From NCBI RefSeq assembly GCF_031143425.1, contig NC_090448.1, positions 333,200,177 to 333,264,176 of the forward strand: a stretch of 64,000 nucleotides of DNA, given 5' to 3'. Source of the DNA: Pleurodeles waltl (Eukaryota > Chordata > Amphibia > Caudata > Salamandridae). The position numbers and the translations under genes are program-made. The notes under the pieces were generated by a model. That model did not search any database and had not been told where the DNA came from. It saw only the letters and a list, made by a program, of their open reading frames with translations. Positions 39,607 to 50,854 of the stretch are shown one piece after another. Positions within the stretch are counted from its first letter, which is position 1, and every line of letters begins with the position of its first letter.

Positions 39607-41475
39607 TGTGGTTCTGCTGGATCATGTCCGTCCAGTTGGAGGGAGGATTCGTTTTCATCTCCCTCACTGGCTTTCCATCACCACGGACAAGTGGTTCCTG
39701 CAGATCATACAGAAGGGCTACTCCATTCCCTTCCAGTCTTTCCCTCCTTCTATCCCTCCGACAAAGGAATGGCTGATGGAGGACCATTTTGCTTCACTCC
39801 GCGAGGAAGTTATAGCTCTCTTGGCCAAGGGAGCCATAGAAAGAGTCCCGATATCAGAAGTAGGCAGTGGTTGTTATTCCCGCTACTTTCTGATTCCCAA
39901 AAAGAACAAAGGCCTTCGCCCTATCTTGGATTTAAGGGACGTCAATCTCTTCCTCAAGAAGGAGAAATTCAAGATGCTCACTCTTGCTCAGGTTTTGTCT
40001 GCCCTAGACCAAGGAGACTGGATGGTAGCGTTGGATTTGCAGGATGCATATTTCCATATTCCTATTCTGCCAGCCCACAGGCGTTACCTGCGGTTCAAGG
40101 TCGGCCACGAGCACTTTCAGTTTACCGTGCTTCCTTTCGGTCTCACCAGTGCCCCTCGGGTGTTCACAAAGGTGATGGCGGTGATGGCAGCTCATTTGCA
40201 CAGGTCAGGGATCTCAGTCTTCCCCTACCAAGACGATTGGCTGTTTAAGGCTCCTACTCCCCAGGCCCTTGTCACCCACCTCCAGACAACAGCAGACCTC
40301 TTGCATTCGCTGGGGTTCACTATAAATGTGCCGAAGTCACACCTGACTCCCTCTCAGAAGCTCTCTTTCATCAGGGCTGTTCTGGACACAGTGCAGTATC
40401 GGGCTTATCCTCCCGATCAGCGGGTTCAGGATATTCAGGTTATGATTCCGATATTTCGGCCTCTATACTGGATCTCGTTGAGACAGACTCTGAGGCTGCT
40501 GGGACTCATGGCTTCCTGCATCCTGTTGGTCAAGCATGCCAGATGGCGCATGAGGGCTCTGCAGTGGGACCTGAAGTTCCAATGGGCACAGCATCAGGGA
40601 AATCTTACCGATGTGGTTCAGATCTCGTAGGGGAATGCAAAATATCTGCAGTGGTGGCTAGTGAACTGCGAGTGGGTCAAGGGCAGACCACTCTCCCTTC
40701 CCCAACCAGATTTAACGGTAGTGACAGATGCTTCACTTCTGGGATGGGGCGGCCATCTGGGGGAGGTGGAGATCAGAGGTCACTGGTCTCTGGCGGAATC
40801 CGGGCTCCACATCAACTTGTTGGAACTTTGCGCAATCCGGCTAGCATTAAAAGCATTTCTTCCTGTTGTGAAAGGGAAGGTGGTGCAGGTGTTCACGGAC
40901 AACACTACCGCAATGTGGTACTGCAACAAGCAGAGCGGTGTGGGGTTGTGGACCCTTTGTCAAGAGGCTTTACGTCTTTGGACATGGATGGAACAGCAGG
41001 GCATGACCCTGGTGGTTCAACACCTGGCAGGTTCTCTGAACGCCAGAGCAGACAAACTCAGCCGAAAATGCTTAGAGGATCACGAATGGTGTCTCCATCC
41101 GGAGGTGGCGCAAGGACACTTTCAGCGGTGGGGAGAGCCTTGGTTAGATCTGTTCGCCTCCGCAGAGAACGTGCAATGTCGGCAGTTTTGCGCATTGGAG
41201 TTTCCAAGGGGGCTATCGCTAGGTGACGCTTTTCGTCGCGAGTGGAGTTCAGGCCTCCTGTACGCCTTTCCGCCTATACCACTTCTGCCCAGAGTTCTCA
41301 AGAAAATCAAGAACGACCGGGCCCAAGTAATCCTAGTGGCTCCGGATTGGGCACGGAGAGTTTGGTATCCACAGCATCTCAAAATGAGCATCGGTCCTCC
41401 AACCAATCAGGCTGCCTCTTCGGGAGGATTTTCTGTTGCAGCAGCAGGGGAAGGTTCTCCACCCGAACCTGTCAA
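39521..41475 (+). pseudogene. A2 ORF2 (RT/RNase H), one stop and a changed catalytic motif
   Basis: Nearly complete: open at 39521-40627, a single in-frame TAG (40628-40630) between RT and RNase H, then open again in the same frame. The RT centre reads Tyr-Gln-Asp-Asp where A1 and B1 have Tyr-Leu-Asp-Asp (CTA-type codon changed to CAA). RNase H residues (Thr-Asp-Ala-Ser, Leu-Glu-Leu, Thr-Asp-Asn, Arg-Ala-Asp) are kept. Near 41400-41470 a small indel fuses this frame to the recombinase frame. Confidence 0.85.
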
Positions 41476-42532
41476 CTCTGCACCTTCATGCTTGGAGATT
41501 GAGCGGCGACAGTTGATGGTTTATGACCTCCCTCCCGAGGTCTGTATTGTCATTCTGGCAGCCAGGCATCCCTCTCCTAAGTCGATCTACGCCTGCCTTT
41601 GGAAACGTTTTGTTTCGTATTGTTCAGAGAGGTCTATTGATCCTCTTTCTTCTTCTTCTCTGTCTAACATCCTTTTGTTTATTTTTTCTCTCGCCCAGCA
41701 GGGTTCCTCCTTGGGGACTCTCAGGGGCTATCTTGCAGCCTTATCGGCTTTTCTTCAGTTGCCCGATCAACCATCTCTGTGTAAATCATCTATAGTACAG
41801 AGGTTTTTGAAAGGACTTGTACATCTATTCCCGCCTGTGCCTTTCGTTATGCCCCAGTGGGATCTTAATTTGGTTCTTACGTTCCTTATGTGTGCTCCCT
41901 TCGAGCCCTTGCATAACTGTCCTCTTTGGCTGCTCACTATTAAGACAGCCTTTTTGGTGGCAATGACATCTGCCAGAAGAGTTACTGTCATCAAAACCGC
42001 CATATCTCACAATCTTTCCTGAAAAAGTGGTTCTCAGAACTTGTGCCTCTTTCCTCCCCAAGGTGGTGACCCCTTCCCATCTGGGTCAAAATATCACCCT
42101 ACCCACCTTCTTTGCACCACCGTATCCCTCTAAGGAAGAGGAGCGTCTACCTCGGCTGGACCCAAAAATAGCGTTATCGTTCTACCATGACCGCACTAAA
42201 GAGTTCGGGTGGACGAACAACTCTTTGTGGGGTACGTTGGTGCAAAGAAGGGTCGGGCAGTGCAGAAATGATCCATTTCGCGCTGGGTCGTTCTCTGTAT
42301 ACAAATATGGTACGCTTTGGTGAAGAAGCAGCCTCCCGAAGGCTTGAGAGCTCATTCCACTAGGGGAAAAGCTGCTACCACTGCGTTAGCTCGTGGCATA
42401 CCAGTGTTGGACATTTGTCGGGCTGCAACGTGGGCTTTTTTGCACACGTTCGCAAAACACTACTGCCTGGATAGCCAGGTGAGGAGAGAGGGGCATTTTG
42501 CCCGGTCTGTTTTGCAAGACTTTCTTGTGTAA
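41476..42532 (+). pseudogene. A2 ORF3 (tyrosine recombinase), frameshifted
   Basis: The domain starts at Leu-Glu-Ile-Glu-Arg. It keeps the first catalytic Arg region (Ser-Ala-Arg-Arg-Val) but loses frame near 41990. The later parts 42027-42310 and 42317-42532 lie in other frames and keep His-Ser-Thr-Arg and Lys-His-Tyr-Cys. All catalytic residues are present in pieces, but no single product contains them. Confidence 0.85.
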
Positions 42533-42572
42533 AAATCTCCTACAGACCCACCGCCATGGGTTATAGCTTGGG

Positions 42573-42680
42573 TATCTATTCTAAGGTAAGGAAGCTGCAG
42601 CTAGAAGTCTCTATCAGATGAACAATTTCGGTTCGGTAATGAGGTATCTGGTAGAGACTATCTAGCTGCAGATTCCTTAC
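42573..42680. repeat. A2 internal complementary region
   Basis: Reverse complement of the right end joined to the left end. On the complementary strand the junction reads TTGTTC-ATC-TGATAG. Confidence 0.85.
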
Positions 42681-42879
42681 ACCCGCCCAAGCCTTCCCGC
42701 TCTGGGGAAATTTTTCTCATGTAGATATGTATAGATTTGTATATATGTATTTATGTGTACATATGTATATTTTTGATCCTGGCATCTTTTTGCCTTTCTT
42801 AAAGGCATGAAGGAATGTTTTACTCCAAACAGTTAAAGAGGTGAAATACAGGATAGTTGGTTCTTCCATGACTCTGCGC

Positions 42880-43166
42880 TTCTGGCGTGGGAAGTTGTGG
42901 AAGAGAACTGACGTACGCGCGCCGAGACGGCATCTATATAGACAACCGTTACGTCATAGACGGCTCCAACGACGCTGACTACGCACGCGGAGCTGGTCGA
43001 CGTACATGGATCCGAACAACGCCGCCCGACGGCGCACGCGCAGGGTACTGCTCAGAAAAAACTCCGGATTCGAATCTGACGCCAGGGAATTCTAAGGTAA
43101 GGAATCTGCAGCTAGATTGAGTCTCTACCAGATACCTCGTTACCGAAGGTAAGTAACTTGTTCTTC
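42880..43166. repeat. A2 right inverted terminal repeat
   Basis: Complementary to 37380-37600, with CRE-like TTACGTCA, the TCTATATAGAC palindrome and the terminal TTACCGAAGGTAAGTAAC. Confidence 0.85.
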
Positions 43167-43471
43167 AATAAAAAAACAACTTTTCGGCCCAGAAGTTGAC
43201 TCTGCAATTGAGAAATTGCACAAAGATTCAGACACCGTAAAAGCTATGGGTGCACTACACACCACACCATACAGGGGATCCTTTCAGAAACCTCAGTTTA
43301 GAGGTGGATTTAGAGCTCAAACAGCAGAGGCATCCACATCACAGGCAAAACCAACATACCATCCGCAATACCAATGAGGTGGTTTTAGGGGCACATATAG
43401 GGGGGCAGTATCCCAAAAGTAGGGGGAAGTTTCAAACTTCTAAACAAACTCCACAGCACCCTAATCAGTGA
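43167..43471 (+). pseudogene. B2 ORF1 (Gag-like), 3' part
   Basis: Resumes exactly where 37379 stopped, in the Phe-Gly-Pro-Glu-Val-Asp block, then the Lys-Ala-Met-Gly-Ala-Leu block and an RGG-like tail with an internal TGA. Confidence 0.8.
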
Positions 43472-43472
43472 C

Positions 43473-45335
43473 TTGGCTTACCCTCTTCCACTCCAAACCT
43501 CTCCTGTGGAGGGAAGACTGCAACAGTTCCACACCAATTGGCAAACCATTACCACAGACAATTGGGTACTATCAATTATCCACAATGGTTATTGCCCCCA
43601 AACATTCCACCAAAACAACACAAACTATCCACAGAACACATCCATCTGTAACGGGAAGAAGTCAAATCTCTATTACTCAAACAAGCAATAGAAGCCGTCC
43701 CACAAGATCAAGTAGGGACAGGAGTTTATTCTCTATACTTCCTGATTCCCAAAAAACATGGCACCCTCAGACCAATATTAGATCTCAGGACCCTCAATCT
43801 TTACATCCTGTCAGAATATTTTCACATGGTAACTCTTCAAGATGTTATCCCACTACTCCAAAAACACGATTTCATGGCAACATTAGACCTCAAGTATCCA
43901 TATTTTCATATACCCATCCATCCTGCGCACAGAAAATATCTTAGGTTTCTCATTCAAGGAAAGCACTATCAGTTCAAAGTGTTGCCCTTCGGAATAACAA
44001 CAGCACCCAGGGTACTCACCAAGTGCCTAGAGGTAGTCACAGCCTACCTAAGAAGAAAACATATACATGTCTTTCCATATTTAGACGCTAATAAAATCAA
44101 ACAGTCATACGCAGTTTCAAAACCATACTCATTAGGTTATACAAACCCTGCACACGCTATGGTGCTCAATAAATTACCAAATATTGAATCTACAACCTGC
44201 ACAAATACAACAGTATCTGGGTGCAATACTAAACAATCAAAAAGCGCTAGCATGTCCAAATACGCAAAGAATAAAAGCATTCCAGGACATAATCACACAA
44301 ATATAGACAAATCAACAGTACACTGTCAGATTTGTCATGAAAATTTTAGGCATGATGGCATCATGTATTGCAATTGTTCCACACGCAAGACTAAACATGC
44401 GGCCCTTACAACAGTGCCTTGCACAACAATGGTCACAAGCACATGGTCATCTTCAAGATCTAGTGTTGATAGACCGCCAAACATGCATGTCCCTTCAGTG
44501 GTGGAATTCCACAAATCTAAACAAAGGGCGGCTATTTCAAGACCCTGTGCCTCAGACCATAATTACAACAGATGCATCCATGATGGGTTCGGGAGCTCAC
44601 CTCAACAATCACAACATTCAAGGACAATGGGATGCAAAACACAAACAGTTACACATAAATCACGTGGAATTGTTAGCTGTCTTCTTAGCACTCAAAGCTT
44701 TTCAGCCTCTTCTCACACAGAAGAATGTCCTTATCAAAACAGACAGTGTGACACCCATGTATTACGTAAACAAACCAGGAGGGACACATTCGTCCCAACA
44801 CTCCCTTCTAGCCCGGAAAATTTGGAAATGGGCAATCCACAACCAAATTCACCTGGTAGCACAATACATTCCAGGGATACACAACCAATTGGCAGATGTT
44901 CTCAGCAGAAATCATTGACAGACACACAAGTGGGAAATTCACCCTCAAGTACTTCAAAAATAATGGGGAACACCAAACATAGACCTGTTTGCCCCAAGCG
45001 AAAACACAAAATGCCAAAACTTTGCATCCAGAAACCCACACCCTCAGTCCAAGGGCAATGCTCTTTGGATTAACTGGTCAGGGATTTTTGCTTACGCTTT
45101 TCCCCCCTCTCCCGTTAATTCCATTTCTGGTCAACAAAATGTGTCACACTTCTCTCACCATGATACTCATAGCCCCCACATGGGCACGCCAACACTGGTA
45201 CACAACAATCCTGATCTATCAGTAGTGCCACATCAGACGCTTCCAAACAGACCACAACTGTTAACTCGGAACAGAGGTCAAATCAGGCATCCCAATCCCA
45301 GTATGCTCAACATAGCAATTTGGCTCCTGAAGTAA
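43473..45335 (+). pseudogene. B2 ORF2 (RT/RNase H), decayed
   Basis: RT is readable at 43826-44090 and RNase H at 44337-44918. A five-base deletion in the catalytic centre turns Tyr-Leu-Asp-Asp into Tyr-Leu-Asp-Ala and shifts the frame. The first RNase H Asp (Thr-Asp-Ala-Ser) is kept, while the Thr-Asp-Asn motif is changed to Thr-Asp-Ser. The enzyme is inactive. Confidence 0.82.
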
Positions 45336-46332
45336 TTGAGTTTGGATATTTACAGCTTCCATTAGAATGTATGAACTTTCTAAAACAAGCATGTAAACCA
45401 ACAACCATACAATGCTATGCAAATATATGGAAACTGTTTGTATATTACTGTCAACCTAAAAAATATAGATCCACTTAAAGCATCAGTACAAGATATTGTG
45501 TGCTATTTGCTTTATTTACAAAAAGCGAACCTTGCTTTTTCCTCTATTAAGATTCATCTAACGGCCATATCAGCCTACCTACAAAACATACAACATACCT
45601 CTCTTTAGAGTTCCTATCATAAAAGCATTTAGGGAAGGACTTCAATGCATTATTCTACCCAGAACTCCACCAGTTCCTGCATGGAATCTTAATATTGTGC
45701 TCACAAGACGTATTGTTCCCCCATTCTAATCCATGCACTCTTGTGATATTCAGTTTCAAAGCAAACAGTAAGTGAAATTCAGGCATTTACTCTAGAAGAA
45801 CCCTTTTTCCAAGTACACAAAGTAGTACTTGGGACAAATCCAAAATTCCTGCCTCAAGTGGTTTCACCTTTTCACATTAATCAGTCAGTGGAATTGCCAG
45901 TCTTCTTTCCACAGCCAGACTCTACTGCTGAAAGAGCTCTACTACACTCTTAATTTTAAAAGAGCTCTAATGTATTATGTAGACAGAACAAAGGATTTTA
46001 GGAAAACTAAACAGCTTTTTGTTGCTTTCCAATAACCTCATCAAGGTAATCCCATTTCAAAACAAGGATTGGCTAGATGGATCGTAAGATGTATTCAAAC
46101 TTGCTACCTTAAAGCAAATAGGAAGCTATTAATAATTTCAAAAGCACATTCCACTAGACAAAAGGGTGCCTCCATGGCATTCTTAGGAAATATACCAATG
46201 GCAGATATGCAAAGCTGCCACATGGTCCACACCACATACATTCACAAAACATTACTGTGTAGATGTGTTATCCAGACAACAAGCTAATGTTGGACAAGCA
46301 GTGTTAAAAACACAATTTCAAACCACTTAAAT
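45336..46332 (+). pseudogene. B2 ORF3 (tyrosine recombinase), decayed
   Basis: Broken into several frames. The first Arg block is damaged by a deletion near 45760. His-Ser-Thr-Arg (about 46147) and Lys-His-Tyr-Cys (about 46250) survive in different frames. Confidence 0.78.
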
Positions 46333-46376
46333 TCCTACAGGCTAACCACCGCTTATTTGGGAGGAGAACTGCTTTT

Positions 46377-46485
46377 TAGTCTATGCACAGCATGTGTATC
46401 TGTAGCTACACATGCCATTGCACGGAAAATGTCACTTACCCAGTGTACATCTGTTCGTGGCATGTAGTGCTGCAGATTCACATGC
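46377..46485. repeat. B2 internal complementary region
   Basis: Equivalent to 31055-31165 of B1 and antisense to the joined B2 termini. Confidence 0.75.
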
Positions 46486-46548
46486 GCCCTCCCTCCTCCC
46501 CGGGAGCCTGTAGTCGTTGTAGTACTCATTTGTACATATGTATATATA

Positions 46549-48111
46549 CAGGGAGTGCAGAATTATTAGGCAAATGAGTATTTTGACCACATCATCCTCT
46601 TTATGCATGTTGTCTTACTCCAAGCTGTATAGGCTCGAAAGCCTACTACCAATTAAGCATATTAGGTGATGTGCATCTCTGTAATGAGAAGGGGTGTGGT
46701 CTAATGACATCAACACCCTATATCAGGTGTGCATAATTATTAGGCAACTTCCTTTCCTTTGGCAAAATGGGTCAAAAGAAGGACTTGACAGGCTCAGAAA
46801 AGTCAAAAATAGTGAGATATCTTGCAGAGGGATGCAGCACTCTTACAATTGCAAAGCTTCTGAAGCGTGATCATCGAACAATCAAGCGTTTCATTCAAAA
46901 TAGTCAACAGGGTCGCAAGAAGCGTGTGGAAAAACCAAGGCGCAAAATAACTGCCCATGTACTGAGAAAAGTCAAGCGTGCAGCTGCCACGATGCCACTT
47001 GCCACCAGTTTGGCCATATTTCAGAGCTGCAACATCACTGGAGTGCCCAAAAGCACAAGGTGTGCAATACTCAGAGACATGGCCAAGGTAAGAAAGGCTG
47101 AAAGACGACCACCACTGAACAAGACACACAAGCTGAAACGTCAAGACTGGGCCAAGAAATATCTCAAGACTGATTTTTCTAAGGTTTTATGGACTGCTGA
47201 AATGAGAGTGAGTCTTGATGGGCCAGATGGATGGGCCCGTGGCTGGATTGGTAAAGGGCAGAGAGCTCCAGTCCGACTCAGACGCCAGCAAGGTGGAGGT
47301 GGAGTACTGGTTTGGGCTGGTATCATCAAAGATGAGCTTGTGGGGCCTTTTCGGGTTGAGGATGGAGTCAAGCTCAACTCCCAGTCCTACTGCCAGTTCC
47401 TGGAAGACACCTTCTTCAAGCAGTGGTACAGGAAGAAGTCTGCATCCTTCAAGAAAAACATGATTTTCATGCAGGACAATGCTCCATCACACGCGTCCAA
47501 GTACTCCACAGCGTGGCTGGCAAGAAAGGGTATAAAAGAAGGAAATCTAATGACATGGCCTCCTTGTTCACCTGATCTGAACCCCATTGAGAACCTGTGG
47601 TCCATCATCAAATGTGAGATTTACAAGGAGGGAAAACAGTACACCTCTCTGAACAGTGTCTGGGAGGCTGTGGTTGCTGCTGCACGCAATGTTGATGGTG
47701 AACGGATCAAAACACTGACAGAATCCATGGATGGCAGGCTTTTGAGTGTCCTTGCAAAGAAAGGTGGCTATATTGGTCACTGATTTGTTTTTGTTTTGTT
47801 TTTGAATGTCAGAAATGTATATTTGTGAATGTTGAGATGTTATATTGGTTTCACTGGTAATAATAAATAATTGAAATGGGTATATATTTGTTTTTTGTTA
47901 AGTTGCCTAATAATTATGCACAGTATTAGTCACCTGCACACACAGATATCCCCCTAACATAGCTAAAACTAAAAACAAACTAAAAACTACTTCCAAAAAT
48001 ATTCAGCTTTGATATTAATGAGTTTTTTGTGTTCATTGAGAACATGGTTGTTGTTCAATAATAAAATTAATCCTCAAAAATACAACTTGCCTAATAATTC
48101 TGCACTCCCTG
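46549..48111 (+). mobile_element. Tc1-like transposon, copy 2 (DD37E type)
   Basis: A 1,563-bp element with CAGGGAGTGCAGAATTATT termini and TA duplications (46547-46548 and 48112-48113), inserted in a TATATA tract in the 3' spacer of B2. Inner ATTATTAGGCAACTT motifs lie about 175-200 bp inside each end, giving an IR/DR structure. Confidence 0.95.
46767..47783 (+). CDS. Tc1-like transposase, full length, first catalytic Asp replaced
   Basis: An uninterrupted 338-residue transposase: helix-turn-helix DNA-binding region in the first 110 or so residues, with a Lys/Arg-rich stretch near residues 50-60, then the DDE domain. The second Asp is D237 (Gln-Asp-Asn-Ala) and the Glu is E275 (Pro-Ile-Glu-Asn), with 37 residues between, so the DD37E type. 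The residue expected to be the first catalytic Asp is Ala144 (Trp-Thr-Ala-Glu, codon GCT); the copy at 3696-4711 has Asp there. Without that Asp the enzyme should not cut DNA. It may still bind the ends. ATG 46767 lies 218 bp inside the element. Confidence 0.93.
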   Translation: MGQKKDLTGSEKSKIVRYLAEGCSTLTIAKLLKRDHRTIKRFIQNSQQGRKKRVEKPRRKITAHVLRKVKRAAATMPLATSLAIFQSCNITGVPKSTRCAILRDMAKVRKAERRPPLNKTHKLKRQDWAKKYLKTDFSKVLWTAEMRVSLDGPDGWARGWIGKGQRAPVRLRRQQGGGGVLVWAGIIKDELVGPFRVEDGVKLNSQSYCQFLEDTFFKQWYRKKSASFKKNMIFMQDNAPSHASKYSTAWLARKGIKEGNLMTWPPCSPDLNPIENLWSIIKCEIYKEGKQYTSLNSVWEAVVAAARNVDGERIKTLTESMDGRLLSVLAKKGGYIGH

Positions 48112-48189
48112 TATATATTTGCATGGACATCTTATTTACTTATTCTAGATTTGTAGTTGTGCGTACACAATCTTTCACTCTTCTGTGGG

Positions 48190-48393
48190 AAAACAATCTA
48201 ACATGGTAGTTGGTGCCCATGCGCACTATCACTGAGAGGAGGCGTCACTCGATCCTGTGACTCGAAAAAAGACTTCTTCGAAGAAAAACAATTTGGAACA
48301 CTCCGAGCCCAACACTAGATGGTGAGATATACACAGCATGTGAATCTGCAGCACTACATGCCACAAACAGATGTACACTGGATAAGTGACATT
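48190..48393. repeat. B2 right inverted terminal repeat
   Basis: Pairs with 35274-35465 and ends CACTGGATAAGTGACATT, in which the GGTAAGT seen in B1 has become GATAAGT. Confidence 0.8.
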
Positions 48394-48522
48394 TATATAT
48401 ATATATATATCTATATCATAATACAAAGCGGTCCTAATTGTGGCACTCTTTCACAGGCTGGTGCACACGTTAGGGACGGATCTTCCCGTGTTTAAATGTT
48501 CAAACAAACACATGTAGATATG

Positions 48523-48618
48523 TTGCACTCCAGGAGAATATTTACAATATATACAGCACCTGGGTGGTTTAGGTGCTGTATATATTGAAATAAAATGAAA
48601 TATTTTCCTGGAGTGCAA
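48523..48618. repeat. Foldback (long hairpin) element
   Basis: The arms 48523-48561 and 48571-48618 are inverted copies (TTGCACTCCAGGAGAATATT against AATATTTTCCTGGAGTGCAA, and ACAGCACCT against AGGTGCTGT). This is a small MITE-like foldback. No target duplication was identified. Confidence 0.75.
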
Positions 48619-48699
48619 TATAAAGGAAAACGAGATGCATACCAAAAACAAAAAAATTAAACGTTTTTGTTTCATTTTTTCAGAGCAGGCTCTGAAAAA

Positions 48700-48975
48700 A
48701 TGTTCTTACTGCCATTCATAAAGGGGAAGGGGTCCATGGGGACCCCTTCCCATTTGCAAATGGGTTAGCACCAGTGTGACACTGGAGCTAACTGCGATTG
48801 CTTTGCGACCACATTTGCGGTCACAAAACAATCATACATGGGACTGCGACTCACAATTAGAAAGGGAACACCCCTTTGTGACTCGCAAAGATGGGTTTCA
48901 CAAGTGCATTTTACACATCACAAACGGCTCGATTCGCTGTTTGCGATGTGCAAAATGCTACGTACATGTATCCCA
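48700..48975. repeat. Dispersed repeat with an inverted pair
   Basis: GC-richer than its surroundings, with GGGGACCCCTTCCC and TTGCGACCACATTTGCGG. The segments near 48905-48930 and 48937-48960 (GCATTTTACACATC against GATGTGCAAAATGC) form a hairpin. The class is unknown. Confidence 0.45.
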
Positions 48976-49499
48976 AAATTCTGAATTTATCAGAGATCAT
49001 TTGTGTAGATCCTTCACTGAAATAAAAAACAATATTGAAATGGAGGTGAAAAAACAGCCATTTCTGCCCACATTATCTTCTGTACGTTTTTCCAGCTATG
49101 GCAGATTTTTTTAAAGCAATATACCGTTATGTCTGCTGGACTCTTCTGGTTGCGGGGATATATAGGGCTTGTAGGTTCATCAAGAACCCTAGGTACCCAG
49201 TGCCAATAAATGAGCTGCACCTTGCAGTGAGTTCTCATTGTATACTGTGTATACAGCAATTCATTTGGTAAAAAATAGAGTAAAACATAGGTATCAAGGA
49301 AACCTTTGTATTTCCAAAATGGGCACAAGATATGGTGTTGAGAAGCAGTGGTTATTTGTACATCTCTGCATTTGGGGGTCCCCATGCTAGTATGTGAATT
49401 ACAGGGCATTTCTCAAATAGACTTTTTTCTTACACACTGTATTACATTTGGAAGGAAAAAATGTGGAGAAAGACAGTGGGCAATAACACTTGTTTTTCT
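48976..49499. other. Unassigned
   Basis: No gene or element end was recognised. It may belong to the repeat that continues at 49500. Confidence 0.35.
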
Positions 49500-50280
49500 A
49501 TTCTGAGTTTCCCCAAGTCTCCCGATAAAAGTGGTATCTCACTTGTGTGGGTAGGCCTCATGCCTGCAACAGGAAACGTCATAAAATGCAACATGGACAC
49601 ATCACATTTTTATATTGAAATCTGATGTGTTTTTGGAAAGTGCCTAGCTGTGGATTCTGGCCTCTAGCTCAACCGGCACCTACCCAAACCTACGAAACCT
49701 GTGCATTTATTAAAACTAGACACCTAGGGAATCCAAGATGGGGTGACTTGTGGGGCTCTCACCAGCTTCTGTTACCCAGAATCCTTTGCAAACCTAAATT
49801 TGGCAAAAAAATACTTTTTTCACACATTTCGGTGATGGAAAGTTCTGGAATCTGAGAGGAGCCACAAACTTCCTTCCACTCAGCATTCCCCTACATCTCC
49901 CAATAAAAAGGTACCTCACTTGTGTGGCTAGGCCTAGCGAACGCGACAGGGATGGGTCCAAAACACAACATGGACACATCAAAATTATCTATAACAAAAC
50001 TACCTGTTTTTCAAAAGGGGGCACATACATTTTTAGTCCAGGGCTCAGCAGCCATATAGAGAAACCTACCAAACCCAGACATTTCTTAAAACTAGACACC
50101 CGAGGGAGTCCAGGGAGGTGTGACTTGCGTGGATCACCAGTGTTTTCTGCGTGGGATCACCGCACCGGCACAACTTTTCTACCACCCAACGTTCCCCTCG
50201 TTCACCCGATAAAAATGATATCTCACTTGTGTAGGTGGGCCAAGTACCTGTGACAGGGAAGGCCAAATACATGTTAAAAT
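49500..50280. repeat. Diverged tandem array, three units
   Basis: The segment TCTCACTTGTGTGG with a preceding CCGATAAAA recurs near 49508, 49884 and 50190, and TTAAAACTAGACACC recurs between units. The period is about 305-375 bp. Long divergence indicates an old duplication. Confidence 0.65.
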
Positions 50281-50849
50281 TGAGGGAGAACCAAAGCGGG
50301 TCCAAAAGGGCAGTTTGGGGGGGAAAAAAAAAAGTTTTTAGACTGATAAGTGGAGCAGAATTTCTATCGGTATAGCTGTGACAATGCTAGGTGGTAGGAA
50401 TTTTGTGGATTATTGCAGATTCTGGAGTGTTACTTTAAAAATGTAGGGAAAATACGTGATTTCAAGCAAAGTTGGAGGTTTGCAGGGCATTGTGGGTAAG
50501 AAAATGGTATGGGGTGCATGTGAAGCACACCACCCTGGACTCACCCAGAAGTTTTCAGATGTGTCTAAGTCTGGTAGATTTTTCTAGGTGGCATCGTCCC
50601 AAAGTACAAAAAGTGCAGCCACTCACCATTCCAAGTGGGACAATATTGGGAGTTAACCAGGCTCTCTTGGCCCAAATGTAAATTCAAAACCCAAAATAAT
50701 CAAATGTCCTCTTGCTTGCTATTGGGATGAGCTCCTTTAGTTTGCATGGGGGGGGATGAAAGACTGTTACCCCCTTCAGTTGGGGTGGGGGACAAAACCA
50801 TGCCCATACTGGTTGGCAGCCCCCACCCCTCAATTTTTTTTTATTTTTT
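50281..50849. other. Unassigned, probably same dispersed repeat
   Basis: No coding potential. It ends at the 5-bp duplication of the following solo LTR. Confidence 0.35.
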
Positions 50850-50854
50850 ATTCC

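Larger units (their letters stand above)
37380..43166 (+). mobile_element. DIRS element A2, full length, mutated, inside B2 gag
   Basis: A 5.8-kb family-A DIRS element with both ITRs, three genes and the complementary region. It splits B2 gag between the codons for Asn-Met-Pro and the following block, which resumes at 43167. Gag and recombinase have several lesions; ORF2 has one stop and a changed catalytic motif. Confidence 0.9.
35274..48393 (+). mobile_element. DIRS copy B2, decayed, hosting A2 and a Tc1-like element
   Basis: A family-B DIRS copy whose parts are at 35274-37379, 43167-46548 and 48112-48393, about 5.8 kb once the two insertions are removed. Gene order and ITRs match B1, and all genes carry stops or indels. 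Confidence 0.88.
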
